A DNA stretch of 64,000 nt from assembly GCA_964632505.1 (NCBI GenBank), contig CAZWCE010000008.1, forward strand, positions 1 through 64,000, read 5' to 3'. This document shows, piece by piece, positions 7,789-19,035 of the stretch. Made by a program: the position numbers and the translations under genes. The notes beneath the pieces are model-generated. The model had not been told where the DNA came from. It was given only the letters and a program-made list of their open reading frames with translations, and ran no database searches. Source of the stretch: CAZWCE01 sp964632505. Its GTDB lineage: Bacteria > Planctomycetota > Planctomycetia > Pirellulales > Thermoguttaceae. The first letter of the stretch is position 1. Every line of letters starts with the position of its first letter.

Positions 7789-9000
7789 TCAGGCCGAGGT
7801 GCCCATCTGGAAGATCGGCAGCAGCAGGGAGATCATGATGAACAGCACGGCACCGGCCAGCGCGAGCAGCAAAAGCGGTTCGAGCATGCGGAGCATCATA
7901 TCGATCTGTCGGCTCATGTCGCGTTCCATGTTGTCGGCGACCTTGATCAGGACGTTTTCCAATGTATTCGACTCCTCCGCGACGCTGATCATCGCCATGA
8001 CCTGCGGCGGGATGATGCCGCACTCGGCCAAGGGCCGGGAGAGCTGTTCGCCGGAGGAGACGTTCGCGGCCGATTGGTTGATCGCATCGGCCAGGATGAC
8101 GTTGCCGGTCGAATGGCTGCTGATCTCCAGGGCCCGGAGGATCGGCACGCCGTTTTCCAGCAACGTCCCGAGTACGCGGCAGAACCGCGAGACCGATGCG
8201 GCAAGGAATACCTTGCCGAAGATCGGCAGTTTCAGTTTCCAACGGTCGGTCAGCCTCCGCCCGAGTCGGGTTTTCATTTGTCCGCGGAACCAGAACACGG
8301 CGAGCACGATGCCGCCGCCGAACCAGAACCAGTATTTCTGTATCATCTCGTTTGCGCTGATCAATCCGATGGTGGTGATCGGCAAGGTTCCACCCTGGGC
8401 GCGGACCATGTCGAACATCGTCTCGAACTTGGGGACGAAGAACGTCAACAGCACGAAGACCACCGTCACGCCGACGGTCGTCAGGATCGCGGGGTAGATC
8501 ATCGCGCCGACAATCTTCCCCTTCATCTCTTCTTGTTTCTCCAAAAACGAGGCCACGCGTTTGAGCGAGTCCTCCAGAAACGAACCTTCCGCTCCGGCCC
8601 GAATGATGCTGATCGTCAGGTTGCTGAAGACCTTCGGGTGGGCGGCGAACGCCTCGTCGATCGCCTTGCCGTCGGCGATCTGATCCTGGATGTCGGTCAT
8701 CACCTCGCGGAGCGTCGGATGCGAGGTCTGCCGGGAAAGCACATTCAAAGCCGAGAGGACCGGCACGCCGTTTTCCAACAGGTCGGCGAACTGGCTGAGC
8801 GTGCTGCTGACCAGTCGCGTGGGGACCTTTCGCTGGAACAGGTTGATCTGGATCTGCCCTTTGAGCGCATCCTCGACGAGGATCGGGAAAAGCGATTGTC
8901 GCGAAAGCGACTCGATCGCCTCCCGTTTCGAGCCGGCGGTCAGTTTGCCGGTGATGTCCTCGCCCTGGGGGTTGCGGGCGGTGTACACGAAATCAGGCAT
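7789..9000 (-). CDS. gspF: Type II secretion inner-membrane protein GspF
   Basis: The protein has 403 residues, the normal length for GspF/PilC. It starts MPDFVYTARNPQGEDITGKL, the conserved N-terminal cytoplasmic motif. It shows the duplicated domain structure with FADLLENGVPVLSAL (about 72-86) and VLGTLLENGVPILRALEIS (about 276-294). Hydrophobic segments are at about 165-195, 219-240 and 373-397. GspF is the inner-membrane platform protein that contacts the GspE ATPase and drives pseudopilus assembly. It lies 85 bp after gspE. Confidence 0.96.
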   Translation of the reverse strand: MPDFVYTARNPQGEDITGKLTAGSKREAIESLSRQSLFPILVEDALKGQIQINLFQRKVPTRLVSSTLSQFADLLENGVPVLSALNVLSRQTSHPTLREVMTDIQDQIADGKAIDEAFAAHPKVFSNLTISIIRAGAEGSFLEDSLKRVASFLEKQEEMKGKIVGAMIYPAILTTVGVTVVFVLLTFFVPKFETMFDMVRAQGGTLPITTIGLISANEMIQKYWFWFGGGIVLAVFWFRGQMKTRLGRRLTDRWKLKLPIFGKVFLAASVSRFCRVLGTLLENGVPILRALEISSHSTGNVILADAINQSAANVSSGEQLSRPLAECGIIPPQVMAMISVAEESNTLENVLIKVADNMERDMSRQIDMMLRMLEPLLLLALAGAVLFIMISLLLPIFQMGTSA

Positions 9001-9085
9001 GTTCGATCCTGCGGGTCGGTCTCCGACCCGGCTCGGGTTCGTGAAAGGTTCGTTCGCTTCTCTGTATCATGTTCCCGCGAAGGCG

Positions 9086-10789
9086 TCAATCCTGTTTCGC
9101 CAAGCGGACGACTTCGTCGATCGAAGTGATCCCTTCGGTCACCTTGCGCCAGCCGTTTTCTCGCAGGGTCATCATGCCGCCTCGTCGGGCCGCGTCCTTG
9201 ACGACGTTCGAGGGGGCCCTTTGCCCGGCGAGTTGCCGGACCTCGTTGTTGGCAACTAATAGTTCGTACAGTGCCACTCGGCCGCTGTACCCGGTGTTGC
9301 GGCATTCGCGGCAGCCGACCGGTTTGTAGATTCGGGCATCGTCCTCTTCGAGCTTTTCCCAGGGGAAATCGTCGGGGACGTCTTCTTCGTGCGGCTCGTG
9401 CGGTTCGCAGCAATTCTTGCACAGCCGCCGGACCAGCCGCTGGGCCATCACGCCTTCGACGGTGCTGCATACCAGAAACGGTTCCACGCCCATGTCGATC
9501 ATTCGCGTGAACGCGCTCGAGGCGTCGTTCGTGTGGAGCGTGCTGAACACGAGGTGGCCGGTGAGCGATGCCTGGATGGCGTTTTCGGCCGTCTCGAAGT
9601 CGCGGATTTCCCCCACCAGACAGATATCGGGGTCGTGCCGGAGAATCGCCCGGAGACTCGAGGCGAACGTCAGCCCGACCTTCGTGTGGACCTGGATCTG
9701 GTTGATGCCGTCGAGCTGGTACTCGATCGGGTCCTCGGTGGTGATGATCTTGGTGTCGTCGCTCTTGATTTCGTTCAGTGCGCTGTACAGGGTCGTTGTC
9801 TTTCCGGAACCGGTCGGCCCGGTGACCAGGATGATGCCGTGCGGCAGTGTGATCAGCTTGCCGAAGGTGGCGTAGATGTCGGGATCCATGCCGATGCCCT
9901 GGAGGGTGAAGTTCATGCTGTCCTTGTCCAAGACACGCATGACGATCCCTTCGCCGTGAAGCATGGGGATGATCGAGAGACGAATGTCGATTTCCCGGCC
10001 GGAGATCTTCAGCTTGATGCGGCCGTCCTGCGGGACGCGCTTCTCGGCGATGTTCAAGCGGGCCATGATCTTCAGGCGGCTGACGATCGCCGACTGGAAT
10101 CGGTTGATCTCCAGCGGCATCGGTTGGGTCTGCAAGACGCCGTCGATGCGGTAGCGGACCCGCATGCCGGATTCCTGGGCCTCGATGTGGATGTCGCTCG
10201 CCCGGGCCTCGACCGCCTCGGAGAGGATTTCGTTCACCAGGCGGACCACCGAGGCTTCCTGGGCCATTTCGGCGTCTTCGCTGCGATCCCACTCCAACTC
10301 CTCGAGGACCTGGACTCCCTCTTCGTCTTCGTCGGTCTGGGCCAAGAGGCCCTCGATCGTTTCCGCCCCCACGCCGAGATTCGACTTGATCACTTTCCCC
10401 AATTCCGACGGCAGGGCGACCACCGGCGTGACCGAAACGGAGACGGCCGCACTGATGGCGTCGAGGGCATGGAGATCGAACGGATTGCTCGTGGCGACGA
10501 TGAGCGAGTCATCCTCGTCGTAAGCGACCGGAAAGACGCCGTGCTTGTGGATCAGCTTGATGGGAAATCCCTGGAGAATCGAATCGTCGATCTCCGACTT
10601 CGTCAGATCCAGCAGTCGCATGCCGAGCGTCGAAGCCAACAAGCGGAACGCCTCTTCCTCGCTGCGCGCGCCGAGTTGGGCGGCGGCGATCTGCAATCGA
10701 CCGTCGTGAGAAAGCGCTTCCCGGGCGACCTGGAGCTGTCGGGCATCGAGCATTTCCGGTTCGGCCGGGGCTTCGACGTAAATCATCAT
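9086..10789 (-). CDS. gspE: Type II secretion ATPase GspE
   Basis: The protein has 567 residues. The N-terminal T2SSE_N domain spans about 15-150. The ATPase core holds Walker A GPTGSGKTTT (324-333), the Asp box EDPIEYQLDGINQIQ (from 352), Walker B DPDICLVGEIRD (from 386) and the His box GHLVFSTLHTNDA (411-423). A Cys cluster (CKNCC at 457-461, CREC at 493-496, followed by NTGYSGR) is the zinc-binding element of the family. It is the cytoplasmic motor that powers pseudopilus growth. It is the first gene of the operon. The ATG at 10789 is the start of the first of two consecutive Met codons and has only a weak ribosome site. No gspC, gspD, gspL, gspM or prepilin peptidase gene is in the window. 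Confidence 0.97.
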   Translation of the reverse strand: MMIYVEAPAEPEMLDARQLQVAREALSHDGRLQIAAAQLGARSEEEAFRLLASTLGMRLLDLTKSEIDDSILQGFPIKLIHKHGVFPVAYDEDDSLIVATSNPFDLHALDAISAAVSVSVTPVVALPSELGKVIKSNLGVGAETIEGLLAQTDEDEEGVQVLEELEWDRSEDAEMAQEASVVRLVNEILSEAVEARASDIHIEAQESGMRVRYRIDGVLQTQPMPLEINRFQSAIVSRLKIMARLNIAEKRVPQDGRIKLKISGREIDIRLSIIPMLHGEGIVMRVLDKDSMNFTLQGIGMDPDIYATFGKLITLPHGIILVTGPTGSGKTTTLYSALNEIKSDDTKIITTEDPIEYQLDGINQIQVHTKVGLTFASSLRAILRHDPDICLVGEIRDFETAENAIQASLTGHLVFSTLHTNDASSAFTRMIDMGVEPFLVCSTVEGVMAQRLVRRLCKNCCEPHEPHEEDVPDDFPWEKLEEDDARIYKPVGCRECRNTGYSGRVALYELLVANNEVRQLAGQRAPSNVVKDAARRGGMMTLRENGWRKVTEGITSIDEVVRLAKQD

Positions 10790-11326
10790 CGGAATGGTCC
10801 GGTCAAAAAATTATGAATGGGATCCCCCGATGCAGCCTCCGGAAAAAGGGCGGCGCGTGAAGCTCGCCTTCCGCGAAGCGACCTTGAGGATCGGGATCTT
10901 GCCTGTGGCAGGCAAGAAAGTCGCGTCCCGTCGCGCCACCTGCGACGCAAGGTTCCACGGGGAGCCGCGTATGCAATGAAAGGGAAAGGGCTTCGGATAA
11001 TCGTTCCGCGATCAGGATCGCCACGGCGCTGACGAGGTTCCTCGCTCGCGGTCGGGGGCGAGGCGAAAGCGTACCGTCGGAACCACTTCCAGAAACTCTC
11101 TCGAAGGGGGGTTGTTGGGTATAGGCAGGATCAAATCATCACAAGGACGCCGAACGCGGACGGGCCCGAAACATATGCTCGCCAACGAGCCGAACCTGCG
11201 GCGCTCGGAAATCTCTCCTCGAAACCGGGAGGTGCAGGAGGTGTTTGACGACCCCGCCGTTGCGACGTGAATGCGATGCTGATTGTGAGAGAACTGGAAC
11301 CGAAAAAAATCAGAGTCGGAATATCG
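10790..11326. other. Intergenic leader between gspE and the EF-hand gene, with two inverted repeats
   Basis: No credible gene is seen here. Two symmetrical elements are present about 110-160 bp upstream of gspE. One is CTTGCCTG-TGG-CAGGCAAG at 10898-10916, extended by one further pair to 10897/10917. The other is CGTCGC-N7-GCGACG at 10929-10947. They could be hairpins in the gspE leader RNA or a protein-binding operator. A recognisable minus-strand promoter is not obvious, and no tRNA is seen. Confidence 0.45.
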
Positions 11327-11355
11327 TTGAAATAGTCGTCCCTTTTGAATATATT
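11327..11355 (+). promoter_or_regulatory. Sigma-70-like promoter for the EF-hand gene
   Basis: TTGAAA (11327-11332), 17 bp, TATATT (11350-11355), matching 5 of 6 bases at each hexamer. It reads towards the EF-hand gene and predicts a transcript start near 11362. Confidence 0.5.
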
Positions 11356-11510
11356 GTACTTAGAAGCTAACACGGGTCAATAGAAATATGTCGATCGGTC
11401 GGTTCTTTCCGATTTTTCGCCATCTCCTGTTTCCGAGGAAATATTCCTCGTCGTCGACCTGCCTGAGCCTCCCTTCCGCTTCCTTCCCACCGAAAATACG
11501 GGTGCCTGCC

Positions 11511-12656
11511 ATGATCCATTTTCTTCCCCCGTCTTTCAAAAACGTCTTCAGGGTAAGCCGCTTTTCCAAGATTTTTCAGAAGATGCTTCCCGTTCTCCTG
11601 ATCGGCGGTTGGACGGCGATCCCTTCTTTGATGGGAACCGAAACGGATGAATGCCACCTCGGCGAAGGGGTATGTCGAGCAAGTGTCCCCACCGAGGGGC
11701 TGGTTCTGGCGATGTTGTTGCCCCAGGAAGAAGGGGAGGAGGATGCGAACGACCAAGAGGAAAGCGATTCCGAGGAATCGGAGGATGGAGGGAATGGAGA
11801 GGAAGGGGCTGTCGAAGAAGATGGAGAAAAAGAAGGAGATCAAGAGGAACCGCCGGCCTGGATGTACCGGGGGCGTGTCTTCGCACCGGAGTATTTAACC
11901 GATCCGGTGGAGGTGGAGCCTCCCACGCTCCAAGAGCGGACGATCGCGCCGGTGATTTCCGTGAAACTCGCCCGATATGGAAGTCGACTGCTGGAACGGT
12001 ACGATGAAAACGCCGACGGGAAGCTCCAGAAATCGGAGTGGACTCAAATGCAGGGTTCGCCGCAGACGATCGATTTCGATGGCGATTTCGTGCTCACCAT
12101 TCAGGAGATCGTGCGGCATATCGCGCTGTATGGAAGACACCGTTCGATCTATCATCCGTATGTTTCGGTTCAATCGGCCCGTCGGGTGAGCCGTCCGCAA
12201 ACGCAGATGCAGCTCTTCCAGCCGGCCTCCGGCACGCTGGAAGAAGAGGAGACGGATGCCGAACAAGAAGAAGGACGCCGGGAGCCCGCCGCCGACGTGT
12301 CGGCCGAGGAGATCGAGAGTGGTGAGGTCTTCGGCGAAGAGCAAGGGGAAGAGTCGGAATCGGAAGAGGGCGACGGGGAAGACAAGTCGGAGGAGGTTCG
12401 CAAGGCCGAAGAAGAAGCTCTGGAAAGGGCGCTCGGCGAGCTGGCTCCGGCATCGGCCCGCAAATATTACACTCCGCCCGGTAAGCTCCGGGGTCTGCCC
12501 ACGTGGTTTGTCACGCGGGATACCAACGGGGACGGCCAGGTCGAATTGCATGAGTTCGCTCCCTCACTCTCAACGCCGGCAGTCGCCCAATTTGGGAGAC
12601 TCGATAAAAACGGCGACGGTTTTCTCACCCCCAAGGAGCTGACTTCCGGGAACTGA
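11511..12656 (+). CDS. Secreted acidic EF-hand protein
   Basis: The protein has 381 residues from the ATG at 11511. An in-frame ATG at 11388 would add 41 residues; I prefer 11511 because it places a plausible signal-like helix (KMLPVLLIGGWTAIP, about 24-38) near the N-terminus. Two long Glu/Asp-rich stretches (about 72-114 and 242-306) alternate with EF-hand calcium loops: DENADGKLQKSE (165-176), a degenerate DFDGDFVLTIQE (188-199), DTNGDGQVELHE (337-348) and DKNGDGFLTPKE (365-376). Such proteins are common in planctomycetes and probably bind calcium outside the cytoplasm; the precise role is unknown. It stands alone, with its own promoter and a terminator-like hairpin after it. Confidence 0.75.
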   Translation: MIHFLPPSFKNVFRVSRFSKIFQKMLPVLLIGGWTAIPSLMGTETDECHLGEGVCRASVPTEGLVLAMLLPQEEGEEDANDQEESDSEESEDGGNGEEGAVEEDGEKEGDQEEPPAWMYRGRVFAPEYLTDPVEVEPPTLQERTIAPVISVKLARYGSRLLERYDENADGKLQKSEWTQMQGSPQTIDFDGDFVLTIQEIVRHIALYGRHRSIYHPYVSVQSARRVSRPQTQMQLFQPASGTLEEEETDAEQEEGRREPAADVSAEEIESGEVFGEEQGEESESEEGDGEDKSEEVRKAEEEALERALGELAPASARKYYTPPGKLRGLPTWFVTRDTNGDGQVELHEFAPSLSTPAVAQFGRLDKNGDGFLTPKELTSGN

Positions 12657-12685
12657 CGCTCCGAGCGATCGGCCTGCATTTCACT

Positions 12686-12724
12686 CGGCGGAGTCTCCGA
12701 TCTTCGCCGCAGTCGTTTTTTTTT
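12686..12724 (+). terminator. Rho-independent terminator after the EF-hand gene
   Basis: Stem CGGCGGAG (12686-12693) with CTTCGCCG (12702-12709), 8-nt loop, then a T9 run at 12716-12724 after a 6-nt gap. It lies 30 bp past the stop codon. Confidence 0.55.
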
Positions 12725-12750
12725 CCGCTTTCGTGGAGAGGCCGCGCACG

Positions 12751-12779
12751 TTGAATTGCCGTGCCGAAGGGAGTACACT
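12751..12779 (+). promoter_or_regulatory. Candidate promoter for the first sulfatase gene
   Basis: TTGAAT (12751-12756), 17 bp, TACACT (12774-12779); 4 of 6 matches at each hexamer. It lies just after the terminator and 127 bp before the start codon. Confidence 0.35.
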
Positions 12780-12905
12780 ACGGGAACAGCGACACCCTGT
12801 TCCGTTGGGCCTTCGGCAGCCGTTTTCGACGGACGGATCGCCAAGGCCGACGGGGCATTTCTTCTTGAGGTCCCGCCGTTTCGTTTTCCACAAAGGAGCC
12901 CCTTC

Positions 12906-14636
<1,731 letters not shown>

Positions 14637-14676
14637 TCCCGGCAGCCGGGAATGCATGACAGACGACCATCACCGA

Positions 14677-14710
14677 GGATGCCCTCGGAGCGAGGGTGTC
14701 CTTTATTTTC
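14677..14710 (+). terminator. Rho-independent terminator after the sulfatase gene
   Basis: An 11-bp stem, GGATGCCCTCG (14677-14687) with CGAGGGTGTCC (14691-14701), has a 3-nt loop and two G-T wobbles, followed by TTTATTTTC. It separates the sulfatase gene from the convergent methyltransferase/reductase gene. Confidence 0.8.
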
Positions 14711-14733
14711 GATGAAGATCAGTGATCAGCAGT

Positions 14734-16596
14734 TCACTTTTCGTCCCAGCCTTCGATGACCGACAGGGCGATGTCGATCCGCCCGAACGGCGCGCTGACC
14801 TGGATGCCCGCGATCTGGTCGCGAACCGCCTCGACCGATTCCCGGGCGATCTGGATTCCCACGGCCATTTGCGCTTCCTTGGACTCGGCCGTCTCCATGC
14901 GCTGCATGGTCGATTCCGGAATCTCGACGCCGGGCACCTCGTTCTGCATGAACAAGGCGTTACGGTAGCTGGCCAGCGGCCACACGCCGGCGACGATCGG
15001 GATCTTCTGCTCGCCGATCGCTTCGAGAAAGGATAGCAGGGCCTCGGGATCGAAAACCGGCTGGGTGATGGCGAATTCGGCCCCGGCTTCGACCTTCTGG
15101 TGGAATCGGTCGAGTTCCTTTTCTCGATCCAGGGCGGTCGGGTCGAGCCCCACGCCGACGACCGCCGCGGTCGCCGGGCGAATCTCCTGGCCGCCCAGAT
15201 CGATCCCGTGATTCAGTCGACGCTGCAAGGCGCAGATGCCGATCGCGTCGGTATCGAACACGCCGGTCGCTTCGGGATAATTCCCCAATTTCGGCGGATC
15301 GCCGGTGACGAACAGGATGTTGCGGATTTCCTGGGCGGCGCAGGCCAGCATGTCGGCCTGCATGCCGATCAAGTTGCGGTCGCGGCAGCAGAAGTGCAGG
15401 ATCGATTCGATTTTCGCCTCCCGCTGGATCCGATCGGCCACGACCATCGGCGAAATGCGCGAGCTGGCCCGGGGGCCGTCGGGAATATTGATCGCGTCGA
15501 CCCCGTGACGGTAGAGCGTTCGGCACTTCTTGATCACCTTCGTGAGATCGTAGCCCCGTGGCGGGACCAGCTCCACCGAGGTAACCCATTTGCCGCGGGA
15601 AAGCTTCCAGGCGAATCGCGAGCGGTCGGCAAACGGGATCGGTTTCCGCTCCTCGACTTGTTCGTCGGCCGGCTTGAGGATCGGCTCCGTTTTTTTACTC
15701 CGGGTGATCCGCTTGATCGAACGGGCGATGTTGTGGATGTGTTCCGGCATCGTCCCGCAACAACCGCCGACGGCGGCGACGCCCAGCTCGACGAATCGTT
15801 GCGCGTAGGTGGTCAAGTATTCCGGCGAGCAGTAGTAGATGCTGCGTCCCTCGACTTCACGCGGGGTGCCGGCGTTCGGCTGCACGATCAGCGGCAGCTC
15901 GGTCATGCGGACCGCTTCCTCGACCGCTTCGAGCAGGCCGTCGGGACCGGTTCCGCAGTTCAGCCCCCAGGCGATGGGTTGGGCGAAAGCGGACGGCAGC
16001 GGCGCCAGCAGTCGGGAGACGGGCTCGCCCACCAGCGAGCGGCCGTCGTGGACGATCGCACAGGAAAGCACGAACGGCACGTCGGGACGCCGCGTCATCG
16101 CCGCGGCGCAGAGCTCCATCGCCTCGCGCGAAGGCTGCGTCTCGAAGAGAATGAAATCGGCGCCCGAATCCATCAAAGGGTCGACCATTTCGAGCACCAT
16201 CGACTCGATCTCTTCCTCGAACTGGAGGCCGCCGGGGAGCGGCCCGATCGAACCGGCGACGTACATGGTGCGATCGGCGGCGTCGGCCGACTCCCGGGCC
16301 AATGTGGCTCCGGCGCGAAGGATTTCGGTCTGACGGTCGTCGAGACCGAACTTCCGCAGCAGATGGCGATTCGCCCCGAAGGTGTTCGTGGTGAGCACAT
16401 CGGCGCCGGCTTCGCGATAGTCGCCGTGGATGCGGGCGATCAACTTCGGATCGCTCAGCGAAAGCTCGTCGAAACAGCGGTTGGTGAACACATGATGCCG
16501 ATAGAGTTCGGTTCCCATCGGGCCGTCGAAGACGAGGATTTCGCGGCCGAGGGCCTCGGCGAAGGTGGATTTTTTCGTGGTCGTGGTTTCGGACAT
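14734..16596 (-). CDS. Bifunctional homocysteine S-methyltransferase / methylenetetrahydrofolate reductase
   Basis: The protein has 620 residues. Residues 1-300 are a zinc-dependent homocysteine S-methyltransferase domain, with FDGPMGTEL near the start and metal cysteines at Cys214 (GLNCGTGPDG) and Cys279-Cys280 (VGGCCGT). Residues 335-615 are a MetF-type TIM barrel (TSVELVPPRGYD, FVTGDPPKLGNY, EFAITQPVFDPE). The same fusion is known as the YitJ-type enzyme. It would make 5-methyltetrahydrofolate and methylate homocysteine to methionine. The ATG at 16596 opens directly into the conserved domain. It is transcribed alone, divergent from the yqeG-like gene. No S-box or cobalamin riboswitch is seen in the 254 bp upstream. 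Confidence 0.93.
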   Translation of the reverse strand: MSETTTTKKSTFAEALGREILVFDGPMGTELYRHHVFTNRCFDELSLSDPKLIARIHGDYREAGADVLTTNTFGANRHLLRKFGLDDRQTEILRAGATLARESADAADRTMYVAGSIGPLPGGLQFEEEIESMVLEMVDPLMDSGADFILFETQPSREAMELCAAAMTRRPDVPFVLSCAIVHDGRSLVGEPVSRLLAPLPSAFAQPIAWGLNCGTGPDGLLEAVEEAVRMTELPLIVQPNAGTPREVEGRSIYYCSPEYLTTYAQRFVELGVAAVGGCCGTMPEHIHNIARSIKRITRSKKTEPILKPADEQVEERKPIPFADRSRFAWKLSRGKWVTSVELVPPRGYDLTKVIKKCRTLYRHGVDAINIPDGPRASSRISPMVVADRIQREAKIESILHFCCRDRNLIGMQADMLACAAQEIRNILFVTGDPPKLGNYPEATGVFDTDAIGICALQRRLNHGIDLGGQEIRPATAAVVGVGLDPTALDREKELDRFHQKVEAGAEFAITQPVFDPEALLSFLEAIGEQKIPIVAGVWPLASYRNALFMQNEVPGVEIPESTMQRMETAESKEAQMAVGIQIARESVEAVRDQIAGIQVSAPFGRIDIALSVIEGWDEK

Positions 16597-16716
16597 GTTC
16601 GGATGGTGTGGGGTTTGCGGAACGGCGTGATGGAAGCGATCGAAGGACCGACGGGGTTTTTCCCGGCACAGCGTTCGATTGGGGAAACGCCCCGATGGCC
16701 AATCGCGTGGTGAACC

Positions 16717-16729
16717 AGTATATTATACT
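16717..16729. promoter_or_regulatory. Symmetrical AT-rich element in a divergent intergenic region
   Basis: AGTATATTATACT is a perfect palindrome around its central T. It contains TATACT on the plus strand and TATAAT-like sequence on the minus strand, in the region between two divergent genes. It may be a shared minus-10 region; clear minus-35 boxes are not seen on either side. Confidence 0.3.
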
Positions 16730-16850
16730 TTTCGGTAGTGAACAGGCCCCGAGAAGACGCCCCTTTTTCCGAAACATCGCGGCAGGCGCCTTCTCGTCCC
16801 CCTTTTTTTCCGCAACGAAGCCCCTGGCTCTCCCGAGGTGTTCCGGCAAA

Positions 16851-17423
16851 ATGAAGCTATTGATTCCTCATTACAAGATCGATTGCGTCGAGGACATCAC
16901 GCTCGCCTGGCTGAACGAGATGGGCGTGAACAGTCTTCTGGTCGACGTCGATTGCACGCTCAAGGGGTATCGTACCGAGCGGGTGACCGACGAGGTCCTT
17001 CAGTGGATCGAGGCGATGCGGGAAGGAGGCATCGGCATGTGCCTGGTTTCGAACGGATTGGCGTTGCGGATCGGTCCTTTCGCCGAAAACCTGGGCCTGC
17101 CGTTCATCGCCCCGGCCGGCAAGCCTCTGACCTGGGGACTGGAGAAGGCGATCCAAATCTCGGAATTCGATCCAGGCACGACCGCCATGGTCGGCGATCA
17201 GATTTTCTCCGACGTCATGGCCGGTCGGCGATTGGGCATTGTCACGATGCTCGTCACTCCGATCAATCCTCATGAGGAACCCTGGTTCGCCCGAGGGAAA
17301 CGTCCCTTGGAAAAGCTCGTGATTCGGTACTATCGCAAGCGAATCCAGTTCCCTGGGCTGGAGAAGAAATTCGCGCCCCCGCCGCCGGAATCGACCGAGC
17401 GTGAACCGTGGGAAGAGGTGTGA
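16851..17423 (+). CDS. YqeG-family HAD IIIA phosphatase
   Basis: The protein has 190 residues from the ATG at 16851; upstream in-frame sequence to 16608 is not conserved in character. Motif I is VDVDCTLKGY, giving nucleophile Asp32 and acid/base Asp34 in the DxDxT pattern; motif II is LVSNG and motif IV is GDQIFSDVMAG. YqeG-family proteins include phosphatidylglycerophosphate phosphatases, so phospholipid synthesis is one possible role. The YqeG family otherwise begins with a similar ITLAWLNEMGVNSLL-type lead-in before motif I, which is present here. The gene ends 13 bp before the convergent esterase gene. Confidence 0.85.
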   Translation: MKLLIPHYKIDCVEDITLAWLNEMGVNSLLVDVDCTLKGYRTERVTDEVLQWIEAMREGGIGMCLVSNGLALRIGPFAENLGLPFIAPAGKPLTWGLEKAIQISEFDPGTTAMVGDQIFSDVMAGRRLGIVTMLVTPINPHEEPWFARGKRPLEKLVIRYYRKRIQFPGLEKKFAPPPPESTEREPWEEV

Positions 17424-17436
17424 GCAGCAGGGGCGA

Positions 17437-19026
17437 TCATGGCAGATCGAGCACCTTCTCGCGCGACTCATCGAAGGGTTCGTTCTCGGTTCCCCATTCA
17501 TGATGCCGGAGAAATGTTTTTGCCATTTCACGACGGATGCGTCGAGCTCGCGCCTCGGTGAGGATCGAGGAATGATCTTCGCCGGGGAAAAGATTTACCT
17601 CGGCGTCGCTCCCGAGCTCATCGAGCGTTTCGGCCAACAGCTCCACGGCGCCGTCGAGATAGTAGGTGTCGGCCAGACCGCAATCGATGTGCAGCTTCCC
17701 TCGGAGTTTCGGTTCGAGTTGCCGCCAGTTCTTACGCAGCACGAGGTTGATGTCGTACTCTTTCCACGCTTCGGCGACCTGGTGATCGATCCGGCCGGTT
17801 TGACGATCCCAGAGTTTTTTCGGCAGACCGTCCTCGTCGAGCGGGCTGAAAACGGCTTCGAAAGAACGGAGCTGCCCGCCGCGGTCGACCACGTCGTCCA
17901 TGCGACTGAACGTGTCGTACCAGATGACCGGAATCGGGCCCTTGCGCGCAAGCGGGCGACGTCTTCCTTCCGCCGTGAAGAACATGTTTTCCTCGGCGTA
18001 GAGATCGATTTGTTGGAAATCGCGAAAGTCGACCGGATCCGGGGCGCAGCTCCAGGTGCCGCCGAAAACCTCGGGATACCGGATCTGCAACCAGAGCGAG
18101 GCCCAGCCGCCGCTGGAGTGTCCCGTGAGGAAACGGGCGGTCGGCTCGTCGATGGTGCGGTAATGACGCTCAAGATAGGGAATCAGCTCCTCGACCAAGG
18201 CCCGACCGCGAGGACCGTTCGTTTCGCTGTCGGCGAACACGTGATGTCCCCAGCCGCAACGGGTGTCGAGCATCACCCGAATGAATCGGACCGGTTCGAG
18301 CGAATCGCTTTCGTGGCGGGAGGGAGTGTCGGCGACAAGGCGACGCCAGTAGGGGGTCAGGTGATTGCCGTTGAACCCGGGGATCATGTAGATGACCGGA
18401 TATCGGCGTTCGGGGTGATCGTGGTAGCCTTCCGGCAAAATCACCCGGGCACGGTGATGCACGGGGCGCTGGTGGAATTCCGACAAAAGCGGGCTGGGAT
18501 ATTCGACGAGCCGATGCCGCACCGGCGAAGCCTTCAGCGTAGGCTGCGGGACCTCTTGATCGAGAAGCAACGGGACGGTGAGCGTTCCCTCGAAATTCGC
18601 GGGCACATCGATTTGCTTGACCGGGCCGAACAGATTGCCGGGGGCGGTCCCCAAACCGGGTTGATCCTCGGCGCAGGCCAGGACCGCCTGCGCGTAGAGC
18701 GGGCCGTCGGGGACGTCGGAAAGATCGACCAAAAAAGCGTCGGCTCCGGCGTCGACCACGCGCGCTTCGGCCGGGGCGAAATCGGTCACGTCGGCTCGCA
18801 GGAAAGGCTCGGGACGAAACCAGTTCGGCCCCATGCGCGGCGCGGGCGATTTCTTGCGGCTGAGCATGATGAAAAGACGGCCCGATCGAGGTGATTCCAG
18901 AAGACCTTCTTCGATCGTGACACGAAAAAGCAGCTTCGCTGCCATGGCCGGTTGAGGAAGCATGGACGATGCCGAGACAGTGAACATGATTCCCGCGGTG
19001 TAGTAGGAAAAGGTTTTTCCATCCAT
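17437..19026 (-). CDS. Secreted alpha/beta-hydrolase, putative esterase
   Basis: The protein has 529 residues with an N-terminal signal-like segment (IMFTVSASSMLPQPAMAA, about 13-30). The N-terminal 165 residues form a beta-rich domain of unknown type; the rest is an alpha/beta-hydrolase of the esterase D/enterochelin esterase kind. PVIYMIPGFNG is the oxyanion region. The nucleophile elbow is GHSSGGW with Ser304. FPGEDHSSI near residue 480 supplies a candidate catalytic His. It starts 9 bp after the stop of the C25-type protein gene, so the two are probably cotranscribed. The substrate is unknown; a carbohydrate ester is a reasonable guess given the sulfatases nearby. Confidence 0.78.
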   Translation of the reverse strand: MDGKTFSYYTAGIMFTVSASSMLPQPAMAAKLLFRVTIEEGLLESPRSGRLFIMLSRKKSPAPRMGPNWFRPEPFLRADVTDFAPAEARVVDAGADAFLVDLSDVPDGPLYAQAVLACAEDQPGLGTAPGNLFGPVKQIDVPANFEGTLTVPLLLDQEVPQPTLKASPVRHRLVEYPSPLLSEFHQRPVHHRARVILPEGYHDHPERRYPVIYMIPGFNGNHLTPYWRRLVADTPSRHESDSLEPVRFIRVMLDTRCGWGHHVFADSETNGPRGRALVEELIPYLERHYRTIDEPTARFLTGHSSGGWASLWLQIRYPEVFGGTWSCAPDPVDFRDFQQIDLYAEENMFFTAEGRRRPLARKGPIPVIWYDTFSRMDDVVDRGGQLRSFEAVFSPLDEDGLPKKLWDRQTGRIDHQVAEAWKEYDINLVLRKNWRQLEPKLRGKLHIDCGLADTYYLDGAVELLAETLDELGSDAEVNLFPGEDHSSILTEARARRIRREMAKTFLRHHEWGTENEPFDESREKVLDLP

Positions 19027-19035
19027 GATCGCAAG

